Part shown: piece by piece, positions 29,619 through 38,545 of the stretch
How the letters are laid out: each line of letters starts with the position of its first letter
How positions within the stretch are numbered: position 1 is the stretch's first letter
Origin: a virus
DNA: 51,796 bases
IMG/VR virus record: IMGVR_UViG_3300020125_000256
Coordinates: 1 to 51,796 of that record
Reading direction: 5' to 3' (one strand)
Notes under the pieces: model-generated
What the model was told of the DNA's origin: nothing
Seen by the model: the letters and a program-made list of their open reading frames with translations, nothing else
Databases searched by the model: none
Position numbers and translations under genes: made by a program

Positions 29619-31609
29619 GACTGAAATCCAGTGAACGAACTACTCACCAGAATGACCGTATAGCCGGTGATGTCCTGGGCCTTGGAACCGGCGAACGTCC
29701 CGGTCCCTAGGCTAAACGTCGTGTTGTACATCGCTATTTGGCCGGACGTGCCGCTATGTGTGCCAGGTGGCACGTAATCGGCAAGGCCAATCGGTGCATC
29801 GGTAAAGCTGCAATGATCGAATATGGCGCCCGTATAGGATCCAAGCGCCGCCCAGTCAGCAACGATAAGGCCGGTGCAAGTCAGGTTGCGGTAAATGGAG
29901 CCTATGTTGGTCGTCCCGTTGAAGGCCGCTCTTTGAGCCGTGACGAGCGTGCTGTCCTCAATCAAGTTGTGCATGGAATAAAAGCGTTCCGAGATGATGC
30001 CATGCCTTGTGTCCGTGACAGCATTGTTTCTGACCCAGTTGGCGGCATTTATCATGAAGAACTCAACGCCCACCGAGGCGGTGCCGTACTGGTTATTGCC
30101 GTCCAGCGTATTGTTCTCGATCACCCATTCTGTTGTGACATCGCCAAAAACGATGGTGCTCGTGGAATCGACATCCACACGCCATTTCCTGTCCAGGGTG
30201 ACATCGTTTCCCGACTTGCTTACCGTGCGTGCCCATTGGCCGATCCCCTTGCCCGCAACCACCAATAAGCCGGCACTTGGCCGAATGAGGGTAGCATCGG
30301 AGAACGTTACTATCGTGGCTGCTCCTGTTGAATTGGACAAAACCGCCTGACCGGTAAACTCGACGGTGCCGCCATCGGAGTTTATTTGTTCTCCCGAGTT
30401 GGCATTGCCGTCCGTATCGAGCGGAGACAGCTTAAAGGTCGTATTGTTTGCGATGTAAAAGTAGTAGGTGTTGAACTCGCCCGCGACAAATTTGCCGTTG
30501 CCGCGGGACACCGTTGGACTGACCTGTGCCAGTGCCGGTATGAGCAAGTTTGCCTTGGGCGTTCCTCGTCCCGTAACCAGATCGAAGCCAACGCCCGCGG
30601 ACCCTGATACGGTGCTGCCCGTCGTGATGTCGTGAAAATTGGTACTGGCCGAGGAGTAGATGCCTGGCAAGGTTCCCGATGGACCGTCAAGCACGCTTTT
30701 GCCGGCAGCCACCCGCAACTGATTGACAATGGCTATGAGCCCGGCCCATTGCGGAGTCCCGGCACTCGTGCCGCCCGCTCCCAGCCATCCCGAAAAGGGA
30801 GGCTCACTGTTGTAAACCGAAAACGTCTGGCCACCGACATAGGCCACGTCCGGGGTGCAACGTTTCGTACTGCTCTGGGTAACAATACCTGTTTGGTAGG
30901 TCGGCTGTGTTTCGTAAACGCTGATACCGCCGCCGCTGCTCGCCCAGCCGGTTTCACTGGACCAGTTCCCCGAGCCGTCCGTTGTGACTAGCGTTCCGCC
31001 CACTCCCAGCACTTTCGGTGAGACACTGGGCCAGGAGATCGTGCCATCATCGCCACTGGCGGCCACGAAGGTAACGCCCGGTCCTGGCCATTGTGTGTCC
31101 CAAAAGGAGGCTTCATTGAAGAACTCGTTGAAGTCCCAGGACATGCTGATGACCGAGGCCCCCGCACTGGCGGCGTAAATGATGCCGGCCATCAGGTCGG
31201 ATACGGTGAAAGTATCGCACTCGACCAGAAGGATATTGGCCCCTGGGGCAATGGCATGTGCCCATTGCACGTCCAGGCACATCTCTACCGTCGCACCCTG
31301 GTCATAAGCTGGATAGGCGGTGCCGCCACGCTGATCGACCTTGGTGAAAACGGGCGGGTCGGGTAGCCCAAAGAAAGCACTGAAGAATGCCAGATCGCTT
31401 TCCACGTTGCCATTGTCGCCGCCCGGAATGATGATGGCGATGGTTTGCCCTGTCCCGTCGCCGACTACCAGATCGAAGCCATACGCCTTTTTGATGTCAT
31501 CTGGAGCAAAGCCGGCTGGACCTGACGGGGGAGAGCCGAAAGTACCAGCCCTGGCATCGTCCTTTTTGACGATGAAGTGCGGGAATCGGAATTTGCTTGG
31601 CTCGTTCAT
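29615..31609 (-). CDS. sedolisin (S53) protease fused to a beta-helix, virion protein
   Basis: Residues about 30-370 are a serine-carboxyl peptidase domain. E109 and D113 in VEMCLD form the Glu-x3-Asp acid pair, D187 in ASGDDG is the oxyanion Asp, S282 in GGTSAGTP is the nucleophile, and a C-terminal DITTG...GFDLVTGRGTP segment matches the calcium site. All catalytic residues are intact, and there is no room for the usual propeptide. Residues 370-664 are strand-rich right-handed beta-helix in style (VEFFMINAANWVRNNAV). S53 enzymes normally act at acid pH and are secreted. In this late gene it is likely an appendage protease that digests surface proteins or matures neighbours. It follows the TIG protein gene. 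Confidence 0.85.
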   Translation of the reverse strand: MNEPSKFRFPHFIVKKDDARAGTFGSPPSGPAGFAPDDIKKAYGFDLVVGDGTGQTIAIIIPGGDNGNVESDLAFFSAFFGLPDPPVFTKVDQRGGTAYPAYDQGATVEMCLDVQWAHAIAPGANILLVECDTFTVSDLMAGIIYAASAGASVISMSWDFNEFFNEASFWDTQWPGPGVTFVAASGDDGTISWPSVSPKVLGVGGTLVTTDGSGNWSSETGWASSGGGISVYETQPTYQTGIVTQSSTKRCTPDVAYVGGQTFSVYNSEPPFSGWLGAGGTSAGTPQWAGLIAIVNQLRVAAGKSVLDGPSGTLPGIYSSASTNFHDITTGSTVSGSAGVGFDLVTGRGTPKANLLIPALAQVSPTVSRGNGKFVAGEFNTYYFYIANNTTFKLSPLDTDGNANSGEQINSDGGTVEFTGQAVLSNSTGAATIVTFSDATLIRPSAGLLVVAGKGIGQWARTVSKSGNDVTLDRKWRVDVDSTSTIVFGDVTTEWVIENNTLDGNNQYGTASVGVEFFMINAANWVRNNAVTDTRHGIISERFYSMHNLIEDSTLVTAQRAAFNGTTNIGSIYRNLTCTGLIVADWAALGSYTGAIFDHCSFTDAPIGLADYVPPGTHSGTSGQIAMYNTTFSLGTGTFAGSKAQDITGYTVILVSSSFTGFQS
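29759..29774. repeat. parS-like palindrome, one mismatch
   Basis: TGTGCCA-GG-TGGCACG in the beta-helix part of the sedolisin gene; only the last base departs from consensus. Confidence 0.5.
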
Positions 31610-31615
31610 TTTGCC

Positions 31616-34600
31616 TCACGCGGGAACCAAGTCCTGGCAGGTGCAGTTGGTGACAGACCAGCGTGCCGTGTTCCATATGAAAATAGACGCGGCAACGAAA
31701 TCAATATCGGTCATACGCAAGGTGCAGCCGTCCACGATGCCGCCTGGACCGCCGTTCGTGAACACTGCTTGCGGCGAGATGATCGTGCTGTTCAGCACGC
31801 ATCCAAACGGATGGTTGTTCGTGTAATCGACCGCTCCAACAGTCGGGGCAATAACCTTGGAGTTAACAATGCGGGCACTGCGTATGGCGCCCAGGGATGG
31901 AGCGAACCCCGTAACATCAACCGTCACGCCTTCCAGTTGGCCGTAGAGGAAGCCATCAAGCAGGAGGTTATCGGTGAACCCTGCCGTGGGCTTGATGAAG
32001 GTTACGTCAACTCCCTGCCCCTTGATCTTGATCGCCTTGCCGCCGCCGCCGACAAAGAGCAATTGCGAATCGAGGAGATACGTGCCGGCCTGGAGGTTCA
32101 GCGTTCCCGGTCCATTGTTGCCAATGGTCGTCAGGGCACTCGTGAATTTCGCCTTGTCGGTCAGGCCGCCGCCAGCAGGTGCGGCCAAGTTCTGAACGTT
32201 ATGGCTGTAATCGAGTCCAATCGCCTGGGCTGTCGTGATAGTCAAGGTGTCTCCGCAGAGAGACCAGCCGTATTGTCCTCCGTGACCGTTGTGGACCCAG
32301 ACCTGATAAATCCCAACAGGAAGATTGGGGATTGTGAACCGGACCCTGCCTGGAGCCACGCTGAGGTTGGTGCCTGTCGTATCAACGCACGTTGGCGTGC
32401 CTCCGAATGTCGGCACCAGCCAGACCCAGCATTTGGCGGCCGCCACATTGGAGAGGTTGATGCCGTGAACGTTGCAGATGTCTCCGGCAATGCCCGAACC
32501 CGGATAAGCCGTGGTCGTATTCAGCCATCTCGCCTCGGCCCGGTTGACGACAAATGGCTCACCCACCCCAATCGAGTTCTGCGGCCAGACCATGTACATG
32601 TCCGTCGCCGGCAAGCCGGATGGCAGGATCAGGCGAGCCATCTGATGTGCTACATCGACACTGCCGATAAAGACACCCTGGAGGACGGCACCATTGCGTC
32701 CCGAGGCCAGGAAAGTCGTATCGGCAGTAAACTTGTCTCCGAAGATAACGATGGCATCGCCATTGTCGGCCACGCGGAAGTTGCCCTCGGACCACCTGGG
32801 GGCGTTGGCGTTGACGGACACGGCACCCACCGGATAGTTGACCGCATCCATGCCGGCCAGGAGACCAACCCCCGAAGGTGGGGCCTGGAACTGAGGGGCC
32901 GGGAAGCTCGGCGGCGGCGGCGGTGCCGAGGTAACGGTGAACGTGATGCCGTTCGATGTTCCATTGGCGTTGGTGACGGTAATCTGGGCCGTGGTTGCAT
33001 TGACAAGCAAACTGCTCGGAATGACGGCACTCAAAGAAGTTGAGTTGATGAACGTCGTGGTGAGGAAGGTCGAGCCAAACTTGGCCGTGCTCGGGTTGAT
33101 GAAGCCTGTACCCGTGAGATTGATCGTCGTATTGCCCGAACCCGCCTGGACCGATTGGGGAGAAACAGTGGTCAAGGTCGGTACTGGTGGCGGCGGGGGC
33201 GGCGGTGCCGGCGTGATGGTGAAGGTGACTGCGTTGGAGACGCCGCTGGTGTTGGTGACGGTTATCGAGGCTGTGCCATCTGACACAAGCAGCGTACTCG
33301 GGATAACGGCACTCAGGGACGTTGACGTAATGAACGTCGTACTCAGGGACGTGGCATCAAACTTGGCCGTGCTGGGGTTAATAAACCCGGTGCCGGTCAG
33401 GGAGATTGTGGTGTTGCCCGTGCCCGCCTGTACCGACTGGGGAGAAACCGTTGTCAGCGTGGGAGCCGGTGGGGGTGGTGCCGTGATCGTGAAGGTAACG
33501 CCATTGGAGGTCCCGTTCGTGTTCTGCACCGTCACCGTAACGAGGCTGGCCGAGACAAGCAGCGTACTGGGGATGATTGCTGTCAGCGTGGTTGCGTCCA
33601 CAAAGGTCGTGGTCAGGGACGTGGCACCGAAGAAGATCGTGGTGGGGTTGATGAAGTTCGTGCCAACCACGGTCAGGGGCGTATTGATGCTGCCGGCCTG
33701 GGTCGAGGATGGAGTTAGCGTGGAGATACTCGGCAGTATGGGAGGCGGGGCGGCCGTGATGGTGAAGGTAATGGAGTTCGATGTCCCATTGGCGTTGGTC
33801 ACATGCACGCTCACTGTGCCATCTGACGCTAGCAAGGCACCGGAAATCGTGGCCGTGAGCGAGACTGAACTAACGAACGTCGTGGCAATGCTGTTGACGC
33901 CAAAGACCAGAGTGGTGGGGTTGATAAACCCGGTGCCACCGATTGTCACCGGCAAATTGCCGCCACCTGCCTGCACGGACGAAGGCACAATGCTTGTCAG
34001 ACCTGGCACTGGCGGCGGTGGCGACGTGATCGTGAACGTAATGGAGTTTGAGGATCCGTTGGCGTTCGAGACGCTGACGGTCACGCTGCCGGCGGCGACA
34101 AGCGCAGTCGATGGGATGGTCGCCGTGAGCGAGGTGGAGTTGACAAATACCGTGGATAGATGGCTACTGCCGAATATCAGAGTCGTTGGATTGATGAAGT
34201 CCGTGCCGGTAAGTGTGACCGGCAAATTGCCACTCCCGGCCTGCACCGATGATGGTGCCATGCCGGTTAGCGTTGGTACGGGTGCTGGCGGTGGCGGCGT
34301 GACAATCGAGAATGCCAGCGAATTGGACGTGCCATTGGCGTTGGTCACAAAGCAAGGAACATTGCCACCGGTCGCGAGCAGCGTCGAGGGAATCGTGGCC
34401 GTCAGAGACGTGATGCTGCCGAAAACTGTCGAGAGGTTATTGCCGCCAAAAACAAACGTTGTCGGGTTGACGAAGTTGGTCCCGGTGAGCGTAATGGGCA
34501 GATTGCCGCTGCCGGCCGAGGCGGAAGACGGGGCCATGCTTGTCAGGGTAGGCGTTGGCGGTGGTGGATTGGTGCCTACCAGGAAAGTGAAAGGATTGGA

Positions 34601-35155
34601 GGTCCCCCCTCCCGGAGTGGGATTGATGACGGTAATGAACTCCGTCCCGCCCGTCTGCATTGCTATTTGCGGAATGGTGGCGGTAAGCGTCTGCTGATCG
34701 ACAAACGTGCTGAGGATCGTCACGCCGTTGAGTTGTACAACGCTGACGGAGCGGTAATTCGTCCCCGTGATCGTGATAGGCGTGTCTTCCGATCCCTGCT
34801 GGACAGTGCTTGGATTGACATCCGTTATCGTTGGCACCGGCCATTGCACGGTGATCGTCAGGGCGTTGGAGCTCGGCCCGCCCGGAGGACGAAAGACGGT
34901 CACGCCCAGGCTGGTGGGCGTGGCAAAAACGGCCGCGGGAACCAGGGCACACAGCTTGGTAGAGTTCGTGAAAGTGGTGGTGTAGGCTGTGCCACCGACC
35001 TTGATGATATCGCCCAGAACAAAGTTCTGGCCGACGACGTGGACCCACACGTCTGTCAAGATCTCCGCCGGCACTACGGTGGGTGTAATCGAATTGATGA
35101 AGGGGGGCGGTGTGGGTGCGGCGGTTGCGGGCGCCCTGGAGGGAAGTGGAAGCAC
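31616..35155 (-). CDS. eight-repeat IPT/TIG protein with C-terminal beta-helix (1179 aa)
   Basis: After a Pro-rich start, eight consecutive Ig-like IPT/TIG domains of about 85-95 residues occupy residues 20-770. Each opens like PTLTSMAPSSxxAGSGNLP and has GTNFxNPTTxxFG and SLTATIPSTLL. Domains are separated by PPPPP-type linkers. Residues about 780-1010 are a unique beta region (DAIVIFGDKF; ARLILPSGLPATDMYMVWPQ), and 1010-1179 look like a pectate-lyase-type beta-helix (GPGTLNLQAGTYLLDSQLLF). It would form a long fibre ending in a polysaccharide-binding or -cleaving tip. The GTG start is chosen because no ATG is in frame upstream. Two palindromes lie in the TIG array. Confidence 0.85.
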   Translation of the reverse strand: MLPLPSRAPATAAPTPPPFINSITPTVVPAEILTDVWVHVVGQNFVLGDIIKVGGTAYTTTFTNSTKLCALVPAAVFATPTSLGVTVFRPPGGPSSNALTITVQWPVPTITDVNPSTVQQGSEDTPITITGTNYRSVSVVQLNGVTILSTFVDQQTLTATIPQIAMQTGGTEFITVINPTPGGGTSNPFTFLVGTNPPPPTPTLTSMAPSSASAGSGNLPITLTGTNFVNPTTFVFGGNNLSTVFGSITSLTATIPSTLLATGGNVPCFVTNANGTSNSLAFSIVTPPPPAPVPTLTGMAPSSVQAGSGNLPVTLTGTDFINPTTLIFGSSHLSTVFVNSTSLTATIPSTALVAAGSVTVSVSNANGSSNSITFTITSPPPPVPGLTSIVPSSVQAGGGNLPVTIGGTGFINPTTLVFGVNSIATTFVSSVSLTATISGALLASDGTVSVHVTNANGTSNSITFTITAAPPPILPSISTLTPSSTQAGSINTPLTVVGTNFINPTTIFFGATSLTTTFVDATTLTAIIPSTLLVSASLVTVTVQNTNGTSNGVTFTITAPPPPAPTLTTVSPQSVQAGTGNTTISLTGTGFINPSTAKFDATSLSTTFITSTSLSAVIPSTLLVSDGTASITVTNTSGVSNAVTFTITPAPPPPPPPVPTLTTVSPQSVQAGSGNTTINLTGTGFINPSTAKFGSTFLTTTFINSTSLSAVIPSSLLVNATTAQITVTNANGTSNGITFTVTSAPPPPPSFPAPQFQAPPSGVGLLAGMDAVNYPVGAVSVNANAPRWSEGNFRVADNGDAIVIFGDKFTADTTFLASGRNGAVLQGVFIGSVDVAHQMARLILPSGLPATDMYMVWPQNSIGVGEPFVVNRAEARWLNTTTAYPGSGIAGDICNVHGINLSNVAAAKCWVWLVPTFGGTPTCVDTTGTNLSVAPGRVRFTIPNLPVGIYQVWVHNGHGGQYGWSLCGDTLTITTAQAIGLDYSHNVQNLAAPAGGGLTDKAKFTSALTTIGNNGPGTLNLQAGTYLLDSQLLFVGGGGKAIKIKGQGVDVTFIKPTAGFTDNLLLDGFLYGQLEGVTVDVTGFAPSLGAIRSARIVNSKVIAPTVGAVDYTNNHPFGCVLNSTIISPQAVFTNGGPGGIVDGCTLRMTDIDFVAASIFIWNTARWSVTNCTCQDLVPA
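32950..35110 (-). repeat. tandem TIG-domain DNA repeat array
   Basis: The array consists of units of roughly 270-300 bases, each encoding one TIG domain. The last two units (about 33000-33470) are the most alike, indicating recent duplication; the units near 34.6-35.1 kb are the most diverged. Confidence 0.7.
33272..33287. repeat. parS-like palindrome, perfect degenerate match
   Basis: TGTGCCA-TC-TGACACA inside a TIG repeat. The equivalent codons of another repeat carry a one-mismatch copy, TGTGCCA-TC-TGACGCT, at 33815-33830. Confidence 0.6.
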
Positions 35156-35159
35156 ATTT

Positions 35160-35714
35160 TCACCCCACGGATACGATTGGTTCGGCAGTGGCGTCCGTCG
35201 CCACGTCTTGTTGATAAGCGGTCGTCGCGTCGTCCTCCCGTGTCGTCGTCATTTTCCCCGGCGTCGAGTTGGTATCCACATGGTTGAGCAGCTTCCGCAA
35301 GGCATTGAGGACTGACTTGGCCTGCGGCTGGCCAGACCGAGAGATTACCGTGTTGATGTCCCCCAGAAGCATCTCGTCAATCGAGCCCGCATAGGTGGGT
35401 GAACCGCTGGACCCCACGGCATCCCAGGACAGATCGCCATAACCGGCCAGGGTATCCCCCTCGGCGGGGCCTACGCCGGCTTGGACGAAGATGGAAATGT
35501 GGTAGACGCCACTTGGCACAGCCGGCATATCGGCAGTGAAGTAAGCAGAAGCTACGCCCTGTTCCGTCATGGCAATGGCATAGGTGGCGAGGTTGGCGGT
35601 GGCGTAGACTTCGAAAGCGGCCCCGTTCCAGATCTGGCCATCGGTTGCCCGGCGTACCTCGGCGTAAAGGGTATCGCCGGTTGCCGTCCACTGGATTTGA
35701 ATTTCTTTGGCCAT
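35160..35714 (-). CDS. putative baseplate/tail accessory protein (184 aa)
   Basis: ATG 35714 (MAKEIQIQWTATGD) is chosen over 35768, which would add residues from the intergenic hinge. The first 110 residues form a beta-sandwich (TLYAEVRRATDGQIWNGAAF; YHISIFVQAG). A helical segment follows with IDEMLLGDINTVISR and SVLNALRKLLNHV, and the end is Thr/Asp-rich. The build matches small phage connector proteins that link a fibre to a tail; not recognised by family. Confidence 0.55.
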   Translation of the reverse strand: MAKEIQIQWTATGDTLYAEVRRATDGQIWNGAAFEVYATANLATYAIAMTEQGVASAYFTADMPAVPSGVYHISIFVQAGVGPAEGDTLAGYGDLSWDAVGSSGSPTYAGSIDEMLLGDINTVISRSGQPQAKSVLNALRKLLNHVDTNSTPGKMTTTREDDATTAYQQDVATDATAEPIVSVG

Positions 35715-35730
35715 GATATCATTCCGCCAC

Positions 35731-36417
35731 TTAAGTAAGAGCGACCGACCCGGTGACGACCGTTCCATTCGCGGTCTTCGCCTTTATTTTTAACTTGCCG
35801 GCACCATTCGTTGGGTCCAGGTACAGGCAGATTTCGTTCGCGGCCAAATCGCCGTCCGCTGGTATTGTTGTTCCCATGATGACGATATCGCCGAATTGCA
35901 CACGGCCTGCCCCTGTTTTGATGGCGAAGTTATTGGTGGCGGCGGCGACATCGCCAACAAAAACTCCATAGGCGTTATCAACGCTTGGATAATTGCCATC
36001 AATAACGTAGAAGCCAATCCAATTTGTAACAGGGCCGCCAACTGGCTGGATAATTCCGTCCGCGACAAAACACGACAATGTGCCGCACCGGCCCGGACCA
36101 AAGTTTCCAACCGCACAGTCTATCCCCCAAATGCGGTTGTTGGGTGCATCAACAGCACTTTTTCCGAATGTGTCGATGTTCAATGCGGCCGCCCCGGCAC
36201 CTATGCCACTGTCATCGGTAGTCAAGGCCACCACATTGAGTCCGGTTGTATAGCCACCGCCTTCTTGCTGAACTAACAGACCTACCGAACCACCAGAAGG
36301 AACAATGGTACCGATGTTTACCGTGCCTCTTCGTCCCCACCAGTCCTGAATACTGGTGTCGAAGTTGGGATTGTCACCAAGCAGCCCAAAATTTCCTGAT
36401 ATTACGCCAATCCCCAT
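35731..36417 (-). CDS. putative structural/appendage protein (228 aa)
   Basis: ATG 36417 (MGIGVISGNFG) is preferred to 36438, which adds a Cys-rich start. The middle (TGLNVVALTTDDSGIGAG; NWIGFYVIDGNYPSVDNAYGVFVGDVA) resembles a trimeric fibre or head domain, and the last 50 residues (LAANEICLYLDPTNGAGKLK) match the end of many phage appendage proteins. No enzymatic residue is apparent. Confidence 0.55.
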   Translation of the reverse strand: MGIGVISGNFGLLGDNPNFDTSIQDWWGRRGTVNIGTIVPSGGSVGLLVQQEGGGYTTGLNVVALTTDDSGIGAGAAALNIDTFGKSAVDAPNNRIWGIDCAVGNFGPGRCGTLSCFVADGIIQPVGGPVTNWIGFYVIDGNYPSVDNAYGVFVGDVAAATNNFAIKTGAGRVQFGDIVIMGTTIPADGDLAANEICLYLDPTNGAGKLKIKAKTANGTVVTGSVALT

Positions 36418-36424
36418 GTCAACC

Positions 36425-36937
36425 TCACAGCAAAGCAAACAGGGCGTTCATGCTCGTCGGCCCCGTGCCGATCTGGAACGTGAACTGAATCTTCTGGAAT
36501 CCCTTCACGTCACTCATGAAATGGGCCACCGTGTCGTCCGCCGGCGACACCGTGTCCGTTGTCACGCCCGCATCACCCGTCGTTAACACCAACGTGTCCG
36601 CGAAATGCTCCGTCGCCGTGAAGAATCGAACGCTCGCCCCCGCGGTGCAGGCGTATTCAACGATGGTCACGGGCACCCACACGATCCTGATTGGGTCATT
36701 CTCATCGAGGCTGGACCAGCCAGTTACCCGGATGGAGTAGGTGTCGTTGGTGGCCCCGAGGGAGTAAGGCACGACCCGAATGCCGTTCTGGACCACCCCG
36801 CCGTTCATGTCGTCCAGGGTGAAGACCCCGGCGCCGGATGGCGTCGTATGCGTCTCGGCCAGGACGGGGAAGGTGGCCGATGTCGAGTTGACGGCCAGGG
36901 CTCTGCGGAAGCTGGAGCCCATGGTTTGGATCATCAT
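36425..36937 (-). CDS. hypothetical virion protein (170 aa)
   Basis: A 170-residue beta-rich protein opening with MMIQTMGSSFRRALAVNS and containing AGVFTLDDMNGGVVQNGIRV. A second ATG follows the first. An intrinsic terminator for the upstream gene ends only a few bases before the start, so translation must use GGGGTGAGGC as binding site and the mRNA either reads through or starts nearby. No family recognised. Confidence 0.55.
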   Translation of the reverse strand: MMIQTMGSSFRRALAVNSTSATFPVLAETHTTPSGAGVFTLDDMNGGVVQNGIRVVPYSLGATNDTYSIRVTGWSSLDENDPIRIVWVPVTIVEYACTAGASVRFFTATEHFADTLVLTTGDAGVTTDTVSPADDTVAHFMSDVKGFQKIQFTFQIGTGPTSMNALFALL

Positions 36938-36950
36938 GCCTCACCCCATG

Positions 36951-36989
36951 AAAAAAGCCGCCAGCCCCGGGAATAGAAGGGCCGGCGGC
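36951..36989 (-). terminator. intrinsic terminator inside the late operon
   Basis: On the minus strand GCCGCCGGCCC (36989-36979) pairs with GGGGCTGGCGGC (36968-36957), with one wobble, and is followed directly by TTTTTT (36956-36951). It lies between the 37082-37351 gene and the 36425-36937 gene and probably reduces transcription of the downstream appendage genes. Confidence 0.75.
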
Positions 36990-37081
36990 CTGGCACTGAG
37001 AATAACAAACCGCCCCCTATGGTTTCCGTCTGCCTCTCCCGGCCAAGGTGTTAAGGAGAAAGAAGCCGAGGGCGGCTTGGC

Positions 37082-37351
37082 TCAACCAATATTCGCCCAG
37101 ACAGCGGACAGGTTTGTCCCTTGGTTCACATACAACCCAGTGCCCGAACCAAGGGCCTGAGCGCCCGCTGTACCCTTCATGTTGAAGAAGATCGCCCCAT
37201 GGGCAAAACCGGCGATGCCATTGACGGGTACGCCAGTTGTCGCATTGGAGGACTGGCCGGGCCGGGAATCCATGCCGATCAAGTGCCCCTTGCCGGGTAT
37301 GAACATCAGCCGGTCTACGGCAGCTTCCACATCTAAACGCCGGTCAGCCAT
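37082..37351 (-). CDS. hypothetical late protein (89 aa)
   Basis: An 89-residue protein opening MADRRLDVEAAVDRLMFIP and ending in a Gly/Ala/Asn-rich beta stretch (HGAIFFNMKGTAGAQALGSG). The gene precedes the intrinsic terminator at 36951-36989. No family recognised; the composition fits a small head or tail decoration. Confidence 0.55.
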   Translation of the reverse strand: MADRRLDVEAAVDRLMFIPGKGHLIGMDSRPGQSSNATTGVPVNGIAGFAHGAIFFNMKGTAGAQALGSGTGLYVNQGTNLSAVWANIG

Positions 37352-37362
37352 GATTCACCCTT

Positions 37363-38175
37363 TTACTGATAAGTCATCCCGTTGTACGTCGCCGCCGGCG
37401 CCCACCAATGCACGTTCTGCCGGTTGAACGGCGCCCGGTCGGAATCGTCCCGGTTGTATCCCAGCTTGGCCGGCTTGTGCTTCCTGTCGATGCTGATGGA
37501 AGCCGACAATCTCTCCTGCCAGGTGGCCCACTGGGGTCCCTTGGCGTCGTCCAGCTTGAGTTCGGCCATGGCGAGGCAGGATTGCAGGATCGTCTCGGCA
37601 TGGGCAGCCCCACCATAAGCAAACGGCAAAGCGTTCGTCATGGCATCGGCCTGGAGATAATACTGCCCCTGGATCGTGTACTCCCGGTCGGCTAGCGGGA
37701 AGACGAACAGCTCAAACCGCTGACTGCGGACGGCATTGGTCCCCTTGATGGGTCGTTCGCAGGCATATTGCGGCGGGCCGGTCATGGTTGGCGTCACGGA
37801 ATACTGCTGGCGGATCTTGCCCTCGTTCTGCCACTCGATCTGCCACGGCATCGAGGTCGTGTTGTCCGTCAGAAGGCTCAACTGGTTCTCAAAGCCGCCG
37901 AAGTCATCGGGCAATGTGACAGTTGACGCACCCTGGGCGAAGGTGAAGGTTCCGACAGGATGGAGGAAGCTCCAGTCGTAGGAGTTGGCTTCGCCTTCGC
38001 GGGGGGAAGGGTAGAGGAACTGGTGATACCCGGATCGGACGCAGTCCATGATGTCGTTGGTCTTGTTTACGTCCCAGGCCGGTTCCCCGAAGTCAACACC
38101 CCGACCGTAGCCCAGGAATCTGCCGACTCGGGCTTGCAGGTCTGCGAATGTCAGGTTCAGGGTTGATTCGGCCAA
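37363..38175 (-). CDS. putative connector/adaptor protein (270 aa)
   Basis: The 270-residue protein begins with a helix-rich segment (TFADLQARVGRFLGYGRGVD; DIMDCVRSGYHQFLYP) typical of head-to-tail adaptors that wedge between portal and tail in podoviruses. A beta-rich middle follows (FTFAQGASTVTLPDDFGGFE; EYTIQGQYYLQADAM) and then a helical end with AETILQSCLAMAELKLDD. Position just downstream of capsid genes supports the role. Exact family not recognised. Confidence 0.6.
   Translation of the reverse strand: MAESTLNLTFADLQARVGRFLGYGRGVDFGEPAWDVNKTNDIMDCVRSGYHQFLYPSPREGEANSYDWSFLHPVGTFTFAQGASTVTLPDDFGGFENQLSLLTDNTTSMPWQIEWQNEGKIRQQYSVTPTMTGPPQYACERPIKGTNAVRSQRFELFVFPLADREYTIQGQYYLQADAMTNALPFAYGGAAHAETILQSCLAMAELKLDDAKGPQWATWQERLSASISIDRKHKPAKLGYNRDDSDRAPFNRQNVHWWAPAATYNGMTYQ
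37915..37930. repeat. parS-like palindrome, one mismatch
   Basis: TGTGACA-GT-TGACGCA in the adaptor gene. Confidence 0.45.
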
Positions 38176-38178
38176 GGC

Positions 38179-38397
38179 TTACCCCTTGTAGTGCTTGGCG
38201 TTTGAGGCCGGGGTGGCCCCGCCGCCTGCCGGACTGCTCGTACCCTTGTCGTCGCAAGAGTAGATGCCGCCCAAGCCATGCTCGCTGTTCTTGGACTTGT
38301 ACTCACTGGAAGCGTGCGGGTCGGGACTCTTCACGCCTTCCAGGTTGTGAACGTGAATGTCGCCGTGATGGTCATGTCCCTTTTTGCCGTACTTCAT
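38179..38397 (-). CDS. His/Ser/Gly-rich protein (72 aa)
   Basis: A 72-residue low-complexity hydrophilic protein: a His/Asp cluster (KKGHDHHGDIHVHNLE) and a Ser/Gly/Lys tail. The His cluster could bind metal. ATG 38397 overlaps the stop of the 47-residue gene (ATGA), so it is translationally coupled. No family recognised. Confidence 0.55.
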   Translation of the reverse strand: MKYGKKGHDHHGDIHVHNLEGVKSPDPHASSEYKSKNSEHGLGGIYSCDDKGTSSPAGGGATPASNAKHYKG

Positions 38398-38537
38398 CGC
38401 TTGGCCCTCTTTCTGGTCTTCTTCTTGCTAACTCGGGCAGGAAGCTTGCCTTTATTGTCGAAATGGTGCTTCTTCACCCAGGCGTGCCCAAACTTGGCGT
38501 TCAGAAGCTTTCTCTGTGCCTCGCTCTTGGCCGGCAT
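38394..38537 (-). CDS. small basic phage protein of the MPAKS type (47 aa)
   Basis: ATG 38537 encodes 47 residues opening MPAKSEAQRKLLNAKFG and ending in a Lys/Arg-rich tail. Many tailed phages encode such a short protein (MPAKSxAQ...) near head genes; its function is unknown. Stop and next start overlap. Confidence 0.65.
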   Translation of the reverse strand: MPAKSEAQRKLLNAKFGHAWVKKHHFDNKGKLPARVSKKKTRKRAKR

Positions 38538-38545
38538 GATTACCC

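Noticed and set aside
31577-33043. Plus-strand frame of 488 codons
   Set aside because: Antisense to the TIG/beta-helix gene and without any recognisable fold or start signal.
32937-34697. Plus-strand frame of 586 codons with repeats
   Set aside because: Mirror of the TIG repeat array in the opposite strand; its repetition is inherited from the real gene.
32950-35110. CRISPR-like array
   Set aside because: The repeats are about 270-300 bases, coding and diverged; there are no short direct repeats with unique spacers.
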